Assembly (NCBI RefSeq): GCF_010389155.1
Contig: NC_057763.1
Coordinates: forward strand, 40,654,645-40,718,644
Direction: 5' to 3'
Source of the DNA: Erigeron canadensis
Lineage: Eukaryota > Streptophyta > Magnoliopsida > Asterales > Asteraceae
DNA length: 64,000 bases
Shown: piece after piece, positions 49,151-60,499 of the stretch
Position numbering within the stretch: the stretch's first letter is position 1
How the letters are laid out: every line of letters begins with the position of its first letter
Position numbers and translations under genes: made by a program
The notes under the pieces: generated by a model
Seen by the model: only the letters and a program-made list of their open reading frames with translations
Told to the model about the DNA's origin: nothing
The model's database searches: none

Positions 49151-49355
49151 GAAAGGGGTCCAAAATTGCCCCAAGTATTAGCTTCGTTATTTTATTTGAC
49201 ACTCTCTCTTTATGTCACTGGGAACTTTTTCGACAAAAAGCAACTTGGGTCAACTCAAGACACAACTAGTTCTGTTTTGACATGTAACAAAGTAACAAAG
49301 GAGCGTGATCAACCCAACCATGTTGCCATCTCCATAAATAAGATTTTGTTACCTC

Positions 49356-49455
49356 TCACTCTTTCCATTCGTAAGGAGCACGATCAACAACCAAGTAGTC
49401 TCCTCGTATATCTTTAGCAATTCGAATATCACTATCCAAATAGATTGAATCAAAC
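49356..49455 (-). CDS. FBN6: Fibrillin last exon, version B (distal duplicate)
   Basis: 100 nt after a GTATCATGGATCAG acceptor, same phase. It encodes FDSIYLDSDIRIAKDIRG then DYLVVDRAPYEWKE and TGA. It is identical to version A at 23 of 32 residues; most of the nine changes are conservative (E/D, V/I, L/I, V/A). Splice site, frame, length and stop are intact, so it could serve as an alternative last exon. It could also be a recent unexpressed duplicate. Confidence 0.75.
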
Positions 49456-51423
49456 CTGATCCATGATACAAGAATCAGCACAGAGCTTATGAACCAAGTT
49501 ATATTAAAAGGAAAACACATACTTTTAAGTCAAACAAGCTAGTCTATATATTAAAATTAAAAAAGTTGTATATGTTTTGGTTTGATAAGAGACCTGCGTT
49601 AACTACTTTGAACTTTTCATCTTATGTCTATGATGAAATCATCACCAGGAAGCTATTTGTTTGATTTCAAACAGGAAGTTATTCTTATTAGGATGGAAGG
49701 AGACATTGGAGAAAATATGTACTACTAATCAACCTTTATTCCGTCCAAGAATAAGGGGCACGATCAACAACTAGATAATCTCCTCTAATATCCTTTACGA
49801 CCCGTAATTCTCCATCAAGGTACACAGACTCAAACCTACACAAAACATAATTACTTCATTTTGCATCACGAAAAGACACATAATAACCATATATCCAATT
49901 AAACACTTAGCCAGATTAATGTAATCACTTAATGATAACAAGTGGAAAAAATCCAACAGACAACACGCCATTCAGAGTTTTACATATTCAAATAGTCACT
50001 CGTAATTTTGTTAAGCTGAAAACGGTCACGGATATCAAAAGTTATTTGTTTGACAGCTAGCTCCATCGTAATTTTTGGAAACAGTCTCTCTACCTTTGGG
50101 TTGGGGTATTACTTATGCGTCTTACCTTCCACATACCTCGTGCACTCGTGGGATTGGGTATTGCTGTTATTTTTGTTAGCCCCATCATAGTGCCTCTTAT
50201 CAAAATAGTTGTATAGTAAATGACCTATATGAGATATCCTATACTGAATTGTCACTGATATGTGTTTTCTAAAATTTAAACACCAGTTAGAAACTTAGAC
50301 CATAAATCCATAGTTAAGCAAAGGTATAGCACCTTGTTGCTCATGGAATGCATATGTAACAGAACCAAAAACGTAAAAAAGTAGCTTTCTACCAAATGCA
50401 TAGTAACTTGAAAAGGAAACCATAAAACTCACCATCCTTTGCCAAATGGTGGCAGGGGAAACTCCCAGTCTTTTCCACGTAAAACTGCACTTGTAAACCT
50501 ACAATAGAAACATGTATACTGAAATACAAAAAGATTTGCAACCCACAAGAAATATGCATCGTTGATTTCTAGGTTCAAGCGGGGTGAGATGTAGACAGTC
50601 ATGCCTCTACCCGAGGGTAGAGAGTACAAGCCCTATTTTGTTCGAATTAGACATCAAAAAAGTTTGATACACCAAATCAAGGTCATGAGAGTTGAAATGT
50701 TGAATAAGTATAATGACATAACAAGACAGTATATTTCTATGCATTTAAACTATACTTATCACATTTATCAGACATATATAAACCACTTCAAATTTGCTTA
50801 GTGTCCGGTCCCTAATAAAGCCTAATTGCAATGGGTCTATATTTTAATAGCCGTTTAATAAAATTAACGAAAGTAATAAAGCTGAAGCAAATGAGTACTC
50901 AAGTTTAACATATATACCTAAAATCAACACGTTGTGAAGAAGTGATTTCGATATCAGACCTAACAAAAAAAACACCATCCGGAGGGAAAGTAATCACATT
51001 GTTCAAGTTTCGTTTCTCGACATCGATAACTTGCAAAACATCTCCAGCTTTAGTACCAAAGAAACCGGCATTCTTGATGATAAAAAGTTGTTCTTTCTCG
51101 GTGGTCCAAAGCAACCGCCACGTGCCAGAGAGGGAAGCATTATTGGTGGTGATCTGATCACGGTTTAGCAGCGCGATTGTGTCGATAGCATCGGTTATCT
51201 GCAAAAGCTTTTGAGGGTCAGATTGTGTGGAGATGCCTCTGTTTTGATTGGAAATTAGATCAAGGAGGTTGGATTTAGCTGAGGATAGAGACTGTGATTG
51301 TGATGATAGAGAGGAACGGGTGGTTCCGGGTCGGACTCGGGTTGGGGTTACATGGGGTCTGGAGGTTTGGATAAAAAAGTTGTTGTTAGAAATGGCGGGA
51401 AGGGGTGATGATGTTGCAGCCAT
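49356..51423 (-). CDS. FBN6: Plastid fibrillin / plastid-lipid-associated protein, FBN6-like
   Basis: Exon 1 is 51423-50918, exon 2 is 50498-50433, and the last exon is either A (49835-49736) or B (49455-49356). 506+66+100 nt gives 223 residues plus stop with either. Residues 1 to about 50 are rich in Ser/Thr/Arg and low in acidic residues, as in a chloroplast transit peptide (MAATSSPLPAISNNNFF). The PAP/fibrillin domain follows: LLDLISNQNRGI, LSGTWRLLWTTEKEQLFI, FPPDGVFFVRSDIE, RFTSAVLRGKDWEFPLPPFG and a DYLVVDRAPY end. Fibrillins coat plastoglobules or act in thylakoid lipid and quinone metabolism. The TWRLLWTTEKEQLFI and LPPFGKGW motifs point to the group of Arabidopsis PAP8/FBN6 (from memory, At5g19940). 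Splice junctions AG|GTATAT, TATTGTAG, TG|GTGAGT and TGTGTAG or GATCAG all keep the frame. Confidence 0.92.
49736..49835 (-). CDS. FBN6: Fibrillin last exon, version A (proximal)
   Basis: 100 nt after a TTTTGTGTAG acceptor. The first base completes the Trp codon of exon 2. It encodes 32 residues, FESVYLDGELRVVKDIRG then DYLVVDRAPYSWTE, and a TAA stop. It is the first acceptor met after exon 2, so it is the likely default. Confidence 0.88.
50072..50178 (+). mobile_element. Au-like SINE remnant in fibrillin intron 2
   Basis: GAAACAGTCTCTCTACCTTT, GTCTTACCTTCCACATACC and GGGATTGGGTATTG match the 1705-1818 SINE in order, with a decayed TTG tail. Antisense to the host gene. Confidence 0.7.
50433..50498 (-). 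CDS. FBN6: Fibrillin exon 2
   Basis: 66 nt between TTCTATTGTAG and TG|GTGAGT, encoding FTSAVLRGKDWEFPLPPFGK with the Gly and split Trp codons that follow. This is the conserved core near the C-terminus of this fibrillin group. Confidence 0.92.
50570..50632 (-). mobile_element. Au-like SINE fragment in fibrillin intron 1
   Basis: On the minus strand CTCTCTACCCTCGGGTAGAG then GCATGACTGTCTACATC matches the core of the same SINE family. Only about 60 bp is present. Confidence 0.55.
50918..51423 (-). CDS. FBN6: Fibrillin exon 1
   Basis: 506 nt: transit peptide and most of the PAP/fibrillin domain, to VDFR with a split Arg codon. The ATG at 51423 is the first in the frame. An ATATAAG at about 51475 on the minus strand is a possible TATA, leaving a short 5' UTR. 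Confidence 0.92.
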
Positions 51424-51479
51424 GGGTGGGAATGGAGAGATGTAGATGATGATTGTATGGTTGTTGGGGTTCTTATATT

Positions 51480-53519
51480 TTCTTTAATTTTTTTATTTTT
51501 ATTATATTATTTTATTATTGGTATATATATATATACTAGTAAATTGTCCCTCGCGTTGCTTCGGGACAAGATTTTCAGACGATAAAGTGTTGAATATAAA
51601 CATGATAAAGTCATCAACAAACATAACTTGTAATTGTTGCTATATACATAAGTAAAGAAAATAAAACATATAAAAACAGTATGAATAGTAAGATTTATTA
51701 AAGAAAAAACACACACACACACACAAAATAACTATGTTATTGCAATGACGGTGATGTAATAAAGTGTCATACTTTAAATGTTAAATTAATGTAAAGTGTA
51801 ACAATGATTTAAATTATTATAGTTTAAAGGTAAAACTGCAAATGTGTAAAAGTTGTTTGATAGAATTATGAGAACCCAAAAGTTTTGTATCAAAAGTTTA
51901 TAAACGAAAACTTTGATATGGGACAAAAGTTTGACATAAAAACTTTAGGGGTGCAAATGAAAAAAGACCAAAGTGATGATAAAGCCTTAAAATTGAAAAT
52001 GTTAAAAGTTAAAAAGGGTTGTACATTATGCTTCAAGAGTTGTATATTGCATATTGGTTTTTAGAATATATATATATATTATTTTTTTTTCTTTTTCCTG
52101 TACATTTTGGTTCGTATCAAATGTTTTAAATGGGTTAATATTATGATAAATGAAATTGGTATCATTTTTTTTATTAATCTTTTAAAGTTATGCATTTGTC
52201 ACTTGTATAATATGCTATAAATCTTATACAGTTTGATAAAACTATCAAAATGTTTTGTACAAAATATCAATTCCTTTTGTATTGCATATATTAATTAATG
52301 TTTATCTATGTTAATTAATATCAAAACCTGATAAATTGTTGGTCATCAAAATTGGTATAGTGCTCCTCAATGATGAAGGTGTTTTAGTAATCAACATCTT
52401 GAATCCCAAATGAGGGAAATGAAGTCTAATCCTACGAGTGTGGAAAGTAAATCTTGAATCCCAAATGATGGAGATGAAGTCTAATCCTATGAGTATGGAA
52501 AGTAAATTGAATTGAGAAGCAGAAAATAAAATATTAATGTTATTATGTTAATATTATTTCTTTAAATTTTTTTTTTTTAACGGCTCAATGTTAATATATT
52601 AAATCATAGTGAAAAGGGAAATGATATTGCTACAACACAGTTTGACAATCTACAACAATATCAGTATTATGGAGTTGTACCATGTGCAATAAAATTTGTA
52701 TCTTTGTTAGAGATTACAAATTTATGTTGTAGAAATATCACCCCTAGCGAAAATTATGTACTAGATAGGATCAATTTAACAACTCCAATCACATAAGTGC
52801 TAGCATAGTTTTGACTTTGTGACTTTGGAATATGAATGATTCCATTTTGTTACAAGTATATGCCTATAAGTCGGAAACATATTAATCAATGGTTTATTCA
52901 AAAGAGATATATATTCAAAAGGGAATAAACCATTGATTAATTAACTATGGAATTGTTATACTTAAGTACTGGATTGTTGTTAAGTTTATACTAATGTAGC
53001 TTGATAAGAAACTTAGGCCCATTTATTTATTTAATGGTTAGGTAAGATTAAGTGGTTGAATAGATAAATGATATTAGCATTGATTAAATAATACATAAAT
53101 AATTGAATCGTTTGTTTTTATTAAGTTCAAAGGTAAAACATCTTAGGCCTTTCCCAACTGTCCAAATTCTCAACATTTTATCAACTATCATAGCGTCAGC
53201 GTGGTTGTTCAATAAAGAGAATTATGATTTCTCACCAAAATATGGTAGAAAACGGATGACATTTTATTTCATGTTGCTTTTTTTTGTTTTTTTATGTGTG
53301 AAATATATGAGAAATAGGTATATTTGATAGTGATATTTTTTGGAACATGAAATAATAAAATAATGTATCGTTAATGTGTTCATGAGAAAAAAAAAATATA
53401 TAGTTGGGTAAGCCCTTACATGACGAATGGGTTAAATGTTGTTTTTGCTAAGTCCATTAAATTGCAGGTAAATCGGGCCTTAGACTTTGTATGCTTTTAA
53501 CATATTGATATTTGATATC
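51480..53519. other. Intergenic, no gene seen
   Basis: AT-rich. 51533-51570 has a CTAGTAAATTGTCCCTCGCG block like a Helitron 3' end on the minus strand. A 56-bp unit containing AAATCTTGAATCCCAAATGA is imperfectly repeated at about 52395-52508. Confidence 0.5.
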
Positions 53520-53527
53520 ATGCTAGT

Positions 53528-54044
53528 TAGAGCTGGCAATTTCCGACACAGACCTGTTAGTACGACACGACACGACCTGTTTTTTTTGTGTTTCGTGTTT
53601 GGCCTTAACGTGTTTCGTGTCTTAACAGGTCCGGATCTGTTAAAACACGAATAATTATCGTGTCTTAACAGGTTCGGACCTGTTAAGACACGATATGACA
53701 CAATAAGACAAGTAGTATATATATGGGCATGTTAAAGACACGTTAAAGACCTGTTAAAGACACGTTAAATACATGTTAAAGACACGTAAAGGACACGTTA
53801 AGACACGATGAGACACGTTAAGACACGAGAAGATACGTTATCAGGTCCCTTAACAGGTCCCTTATCGTGTAACTTTTAACAAGTCTCTTAACAGGTCCCT
53901 TATCGTGTAACCTGTTAAAAATCGTGTCGTGTTCGTGTTTGGAAAAACTGACACGATTAGTTATCGTGTCGTGTTCGTGTTTAACCCTATCGTGTTCGTG
54001 TCTTATCGTGTTCGTGTCGTGTCAGACACGATATGCCAGCTCTA
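53528..54044. mobile_element. Non-autonomous hAT element with perfect 8-bp target duplication
   Basis: Termini TAGAGCTGGCA and TGCCAGCTCTA are perfect inverted repeats of 11 bp. ATGCTAGT flanks both sides (53520-53527 and 54045-54052). The 517-bp interior is built from permutations of GACACGTTAA, AACAGGTCC and CGTGTTCGTGT, partly palindromic, and resembles the element at 30.3 kb. No transposase. Confidence 0.95.
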
Positions 54045-54052
54045 ATGCTAGT

Positions 54053-54742
54053 GATATTACAAGTGTCCCTTTAATCTCTTTTGCTTTGTCATTAATGTTT
54101 ATCTACTTAGTTTCATATGAAACGGTTTAGAAAAAATTATTTGAATTTAAGTCATATATACATATCAAATTTAAACCTTTTTGTTGTAGTCTTTTTTTCA
54201 TACATATTATCTGTACATAATTACATACAGTTGTATTGTAGATGTCCTCAATCATACATCCAAAACTATTGCTTCAGTAAAAAAAACTTCCATGATCTAT
54301 ATTTCTTATTAAAAAAAACACACCCATTTTCCTTTCTTAAAAGAAAAAAATAAAACTCAAATGATGATTTAAAATGCAAATTTTACCCCCAATAAATTTT
54401 TTTAAATATATTTTTATTGCTTACAATGTAAAATATCCTTAACAAAATAACATATAACATATATTCCTCAACTCCTAAATTAAAAACATTATCATCCCCC
54501 CTTACATTAATTACAATTACATAAATAATCTACATTACCTGTCGCCTCCGTTGTCACCACCAGTTTCCACCAGCACCAATCACAATTGGCACTATCATAC
54601 CGCCGTCATCATCGTTGTCGTATTATATGGAAACCCATATAGCAGTCAATTACAGAAATATAAAAATGATTGCTTTTTTCCTATTAACTACCTTGAAAAT
54701 CCTAAAATAAATTCACTAAATCCATCGACAAACTTTCAATTA
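54053..54742. other. Intergenic, no gene seen
   Basis: AT-rich; 54540-54630 is a CACCA/CCGTC-rich patch of the kind found next to Helitron-like hairpins in this window. Confidence 0.5.
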
Positions 54743-55143
54743 TCTATACTATATTATAAAGCAGATCTCCTATGTTTACATTTTAAGTTTCAATATTTAC
54801 TTTCCCAAAATGCCCATATTTCAATTCTATATTTACCTAGCACTCTTTCTCTCTCTCCTCAAATCTCAACCAATCATTTATTTTCTCTCTCCTCCATAAA
54901 TCATTTAATCCTCCAGTTCATTCAAAATCTTTTATCTCAAAAACCGTACACCAATAAATTATAAAAATTATATGGGTGTTCTTAAAATTTCATACTCTTT
55001 CATTAGAGAAGTCATTCGATATACTTTCGACGAATTTTTAAATCCGAGGGCGGAGTCCGTACGGCTAAGGCATTTGGCTATCACACTCTATGACCTATCA
55101 CCCTCATCATCTCACCACCGCAACGCGCAGGTACTGCTCTCGT
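54743..55143 (+). mobile_element. Helitron-like family 1, 400-bp copy
   Basis: Begins TCTATACTATATTATAAAGC, ends with CCGCAACGCGCAGGTACTGC and TCTCGTT. Shares TTTATCTCAAAAACCGTAC, TCGATATACTTTCGACG-like and GAGGGCGGAGTCCGTACGG blocks with the copies at 23.5 and 24.2 kb. Confidence 0.75.
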
Positions 55144-56520
55144 TACTATAGTTACTTCCAGCATTGGCTTTCCAAATATATACCGGTGTACATATCAATC
55201 CCAATTTCAGCAACTATCATTTCAACAACAATTTCAAAATTTCCATCCACTTCATCGCCAACTCCAAATAATAGGTAAGTTCTTGAATCATCTTTGGCAA
55301 CGACCAAAACTTGGAGAAAGAATTAACTTACTGAAGTAAAACAAATACGACTACAAAAGCGTCTAGTGAAATAACCACCATAATCTAATATGTAGTGAAA
55401 ACGTAAAACTCTCTTTGATTAACTATAACAAACAGTAAGAAATGCTAGTATGTATTTGTTTACATTCAATTTTATTTCTGTCAATAAAAATTTGATTGGT
55501 TAAGAAAACTAGAAAAGTTGTTAGTTTTATTCTTTTTGAACAAAATATTGCTCAACATATGGGCACACGTGCATTGGTTGACTATAAATTGAATGGTTTC
55601 ATGTGCCTCGTTTTCATAATACTAAATTCCCCTTGTGCAAATTAATTATATCTTGTAAATGTGCACCCTCAGTCACTTAGTCACACGTTAATTAGTTGAA
55701 ATAAACACTTAAATAATTTTGATTTTTTAATACACGAGTCGTTTCCTTAATTATTTTATTTTAATGAATATCAAACGTATCGCATTTTATTAGGGAGTTG
55801 TTTCTTAAGTGTGATTGGACAAGACTCCAGTTGATAGTAGTATCAAAATGGATGATCTTTTGGGATATATGTATCTCGGTTGTGTTGTATAAAATCGAAT
55901 AAAAAAACAATCCGATTAAGAAAACGCTTATATTTTTTTTTTATCCCTTTACAACTTTACATGCAAGTCGAGAAACAAATAACTAATTGCCATTCGAAAA
56001 AAAAATAAATAAATAAAAATGATTAGAGTATTTTATTGGGATTAATAATACTTAAAAACTATAATCTATCAGAAAAGCTGTAGTTAACGAGTGGTCACAT
56101 GAAAATGCACGTGATTAGTTTTTGTTTGTGCATTGGGATCATCATCCCCTATCTTTCACTCGTCACGTGATTCAATAGTGTCGGTCACGTGATTTTTCAT
56201 TTTTTTTAAACTTAAAAGGACGTGACATCCGATGTATGTTTTCGAGCTTCAACGTCTTTAAGAAATACAAAATTGATATAATAGTAAATACAGATTTCAT
56301 AATCAAGCTTAACACCACTGGGTGACCACTCTCGTATGTGAATACAAAGTGAGTTGTTACACACTATATATCTTTATTTTACTGAATTGTTTTTTATCTT
56401 GCGATTTGATGAATGGTTGTAATTTGTCATTTCATGATTTTCATCTTATGTGTACATATTAGATTTTTATCTCGCGAAAACGCGGGTAAGTTTAAAATTG
56501 TTAATTAAATAACTTCTATC
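55144..56520. other. Intergenic, no gene seen
   Basis: AT-rich. CACGTGATT occurs at 56110, 56166 and 56189 as dispersed copies. Confidence 0.45.
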
Positions 56521-56539
56521 ACTTTTAGACTGATACAAT

Positions 56540-58010
56540 TAGTTGATATAATCTCAAAGATACAAATAGAAAACAGAAGATAACTCTAGAAGCCTATGTC
56601 TTCGAAGAAAACCACTGAAAAATAGTTCCGCGTATAGTGCGTTAAGGAGTTGCTGCAAATCAGCTTCAGCTGCAACAATAGAAACAGTTCCAAGTATAGG
56701 ATTAAGGATCCCAAACATGATTTTAAAATAGAATTGTATAAGATGTTGAAACTATGATATTAGTTGCATACGATCAACCCTTGGTCTCATGAGCTCCAAA
56801 CTTATAACTTAAACACTACCCCTACCAATAAGAGTAAGAAGAAAAGGACATAGTTTAAGAATGAACCTGATAGAAATACATATGATAGATACACTGGGTA
56901 TATATACAGGTTGAATACCTTCCCATACACTTGCATCATACCATATTGTCAAGAAAAATTGAAGGATTTAGTCACATTATATTTAATAAAATGAGTATAT
57001 TATCAAATGACTTGATGTTTCAAAGTTTATAGGATCTATATCCTTTAATAGATTAGAAGTGTTTCGCGCAGACGCAAACTTACCTAACTCATTTTAAAAA
57101 ATTGGTTATATATGTTTCAACATATCTAACCCAGCCTACCCCAACCCGCCAATCCCGTTATGACCTGGACCCATGTTCGCCCATTACATGACCCATCCAT
57201 TTCTCCATCTTTACTAAAGCAAAAATACCTTCATTCTTCTGTATCAAGCCGTAAACTGATCAAAGTTAGTTTACTTGCAATGGCATATACAACCTGGTCA
57301 AATTCTTGAGTCTTAAAAATTCAATTAATTACCAGGCTTGGCATTAATAAATGTAATCATTATTCTGTAATCTTTTAAAACCATGAATCATTATTATGTA
57401 ACCATTTCAAACTCCCAACTGTGATCCCAAACTTACTTTAAATACCTCATCAAGTGAGACATCATTATAGGCTAAGTTCACGACTTGATAATATAATGTA
57501 ACAAATAATTTTAGTACCAGCCTTCTTTGTCCAGTAGCTATTGTTTCTAGAGAAAAATGATGACTATAAATACGGATTTCTTCATGAAAGACCAGTTTAA
57601 GTAATCATTTTAATCATAAACACGGGTGTAAAAGAAAACCATGTATTAAAATATCACACACACACATCCGTAGAAAACCTTTTTTAACCAAAACATTCTT
57701 TTTCTTGATTTAAAAACATCAAAGGTCCAATATGACTTGACTTAAGTCAAACCTGCACTATCAAACCCATTTCCATCAAAAATATCATTACGCCCATTTC
57801 TTGAAGAATATAGTTTTTTATCAACCTCAAATCACAGCTTTCTTTCGGGGGCACATCAAGATTTTCGGTGCTTATGAATGCAACCTCTCAAAACCCCATA
57901 CAAATTTAGTATACAATAATGAAATTGATAAGTGGTCACTTACTTGCAAATTGAGAGCTTCACCACCATTGAAAAGATTATAGTCTTTCTTGGGCGTTCT
58001 CATGTAACAC
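56540..58010 (-). pseudogene. Unidentified exon-like segments, minus strand
   Basis: Several short open segments are bounded by splice-like sites. One follows CTATTGTTGCAG at about 56675 and reads EADLQQLLNALYAELFFSG to a stop near 56560. Another (57306-57270) reads QEFDQVVYAIA before GTAAAC. Others are TIATGQRRL (about 57530-57503) and YNDVSLDE (about 57465-57441). A segment ending FNGGEALNLQ before GTAAGT (about 57940) follows KVLHENAQERL-like sequence that may be the end of the PUMILIO remnant. I do not recognise a protein and cannot show they belong together. Confidence 0.25.
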
Positions 58011-58269
58011 CTTAATTAAACGACTAATGAGAATCGACACCAAGAACCAGACCTAACTGCATTGCCAATTTTATAACATCACTTTGAACACATATGCCTT
58101 CTCGGAATGAATTGGGTATTATATACATAGTTCAACCAGACATTATAGAAATGCCATAACAGCTGCCTGGAATGAGAGGTTATTAAGCTATCGTATAAGT
58201 TAATAGTTGTGTTAAAAAGATGAGCAAAAGAAGGTTGGGCGGTTTACATAATTTGTCACTTATGGGTCA

Positions 58270-58880
58270 ACATGGCTTGTTTTCATCGGTAGAACCTAGC
58301 ATCTCCGTCACCAGAAGTTGACACTCCTCTGGACTGCCATAGCCCATAAGTCAATCATTTCACGATAATATTGGAAGAGAACTTCTGAAGACTCATCTTC
58401 ACTATTTGTCCTGCAAGCAAGCAGATAACAGCTAATCGCTCGTGTGGTTTACCATGTTGCAAGACATGCCAATCAAGCAAAAAACTATGAGCATTGAGCA
58501 AAGTCTGAAGTTGCTTTTAGTATTTACTTGAATCACATAGTTACCATATTGGTTTTGTGCAAGATTACAAACTGAGTTCATGATTTCATCCATTACAAAT
58601 GTGTATTTGAATCATTATGGTACTCCAAAAAGCCTCTGTCAATATCAATTACGGTTTATGCATTTCCAATTTAAGCATAAGAATATATAACTTATCAAGT
58701 TTTTATTTTACCTGTATGACCCAGCAGCCATAAGGATGTGATGAAAGGGAACAACTTCTCCAAAAAAGGAGGAAACCATAAGTTGGATCCGATCTTGAGG
58801 CGCATATTCAATACACTTCTAGATAACGTTATTGCCATTCAAATCACGAACACATGTCATGACTGGACCATCAAGCTCAC
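58270..58880 (-). pseudogene. Decayed PUMILIO (PUF) RNA-binding repeat gene
   Basis: Three exon-like pieces in the right order. 58880-58712 reads ELDGPVMTCVRDLNGN, a TAG in place of the usual Gln of NHVIQKC, CIEYAPQDRIQLMVSSFFGE, then a 1-nt deletion before SHPYGCWVIQ. About 58600-58528 reads VMDEIMNSVCNLAQNQYGNY and VIQ before GTAAAT. 58468-58270 reads [32 protein letters not shown], a TGA, and after a frame change GSPEECQLLVTEMLGSTDEN. Motifs match PUF repeats from about 4 to 7 of plant PUMILIOs. Two stops, a deletion and a lost acceptor rule out an intact protein. Splice-like boundaries survive, so it came from genomic DNA, not from a retrocopy. Confidence 0.85.
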
Positions 58881-59599
58881 TTATTATTGCAACTGAAGGT
58901 TGCAACTCGAATATGAGGCATCTGAACGTTTACCAATACTATACCACAATCGACTTCTACATTTTCATCCTGCAGCTAAATCTATCACACAACTTCCATA
59001 TGATACAAAAACACACGAAACCGTATCATAAGGTTCTGTCACTGCTGCTACTGTAAGACGTTTTGAGTATAATACATAGTGGTCTAGTTGAATCATATAC
59101 CCATTTATATACAAATCACTACTTGCAAATTACAGACTCTAAATCATGAACATAATAAAAAAAAGTTATGTTCTTATTAATGAATCATCTTTTATGAATA
59201 ACATGAAATCCTAGTCCCACCCATCCACCACCAGTCATTCAAGTTATAAACAAATATATCGGTACAAACACATAAGCTCATTATCATCATCCATACTTTT
59301 TCTCCAATTCGGTCATCTCAATCTCCTGGCAATCATCATCATCAAAAATATATAATGAAGAAAAAAAAGGTGATTTCGAATCAAATACCTTAATAAACCT
59401 TATTTCCAATTTTAAGCCTAAAAAATTTATACATTCAACACAACCATCTTCTATGTTTAAATATAATCGAGTGTACACACTGACACACTGAAAATAAACC
59501 CCATATCAAAATATCAAAAATTTTATACAAAATTTTTTTCAAAAAAAACCCATATCAACATATCATGGAAACCTAGATCAGATTTATAGAAACATAAAA

Positions 59600-60300
59600 A
59601 GTTACCATGTTGATGCCCTCCTCTTCTCTTCTTCCTTCAGATTTTCACCTACATAAAGATTTATGGATAATGTAACAAAAAACCATTTATTCTATGCTAA
59701 AAAATTTCTAATTAAAAGCTTGAACACATGTTATCCACTAAAATACATATGGTAGTCACATTCACACAGATTTAATGATAATGTCAAGGACATACCCAAA
59801 ATGTTGGCAATGCACATAACCTCCTCCCTATACTTATACTTTCCACTGCATCACTACTACAAAAACCAAGATTCGTATATATAATTAGTGTATATAAAGA
59901 TTCATATATATATATAGTTTTCAGTAACAGATCTTGAATATATATATATATATATATGATGGTGACCCAACTCAATCAAAGTATGTAAAAACATAATAAT
60001 GTATTATCAAACAAACACAGACACTAATCACAAATCATTATCATCAACCAAGAAATTTATCAATAAAATTCAAGATAAAACTAAGAGAAGGCTATATGAA
60101 ACTTACATTAAACACAAAAAATGTAACTTTCCAAAGATTTCTAAACTCAAAATATCACAAACACGAACAAACACTTCATTCCATTATACAACTGTCCATC
60201 GTCATCTTATGTTTCTTCTTCCTAATCTAAGACAAAAATAAACAAATCAGATTATAGATGTAATTCGTATAGATAAGAAAAGGAGATGAAAAAAAGAAAG
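59600..60300 (-). other. Exon-like segments with a GA-rich leader, unidentified
   Basis: On the minus strand a GA-rich leader-like tract (60440-60310, GAGAGAGAG runs) precedes a segment ending near 59798 that reads GKYKYREEVMCIANIL before a GTATGT donor. A TTTATGTAG acceptor follows (59648), then ENLKEEEKRRAST in the matching phase. This could be the 5' part of a small gene, or part of the same decayed locus as the PUMILIO remnant. No domain is recognised and no start codon is settled. Confidence 0.25.
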
Positions 60301-60499
60301 TAGAGTGTGTGTTTAGATTTGAGATCTAAATTATATTTACTCTTTCTCTCTCCAGTCTCACTCTCACTCTCTTCTCTAATAAATATATGTATACTCTCTC
60401 TCTCCAGTCTTACTTTATTCCTTCCCATTTTCAAAACTCAAAAGACCCGCCCAATTTCAAAACTCAAAAGACCCTCCCCACACATACCAAATACACCAT

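Noticed and set aside
50942..51445. Plus-strand ORFs across the fibrillin exon 1
   Set aside because: Antisense shadows; the minus frame carries the conserved PAP/fibrillin motifs.
53924..54130. Cys/Ser-rich 68-codon frame
   Set aside because: It comes from the CGTGTT word array inside the hAT element.
56540..56680. ACT-domain C-terminus of an aspartate kinase
   Set aside because: The SIVAAEADLQQLLNALYAELF segment vaguely recalls such a domain, but no other part of that enzyme is present and the match is too weak.
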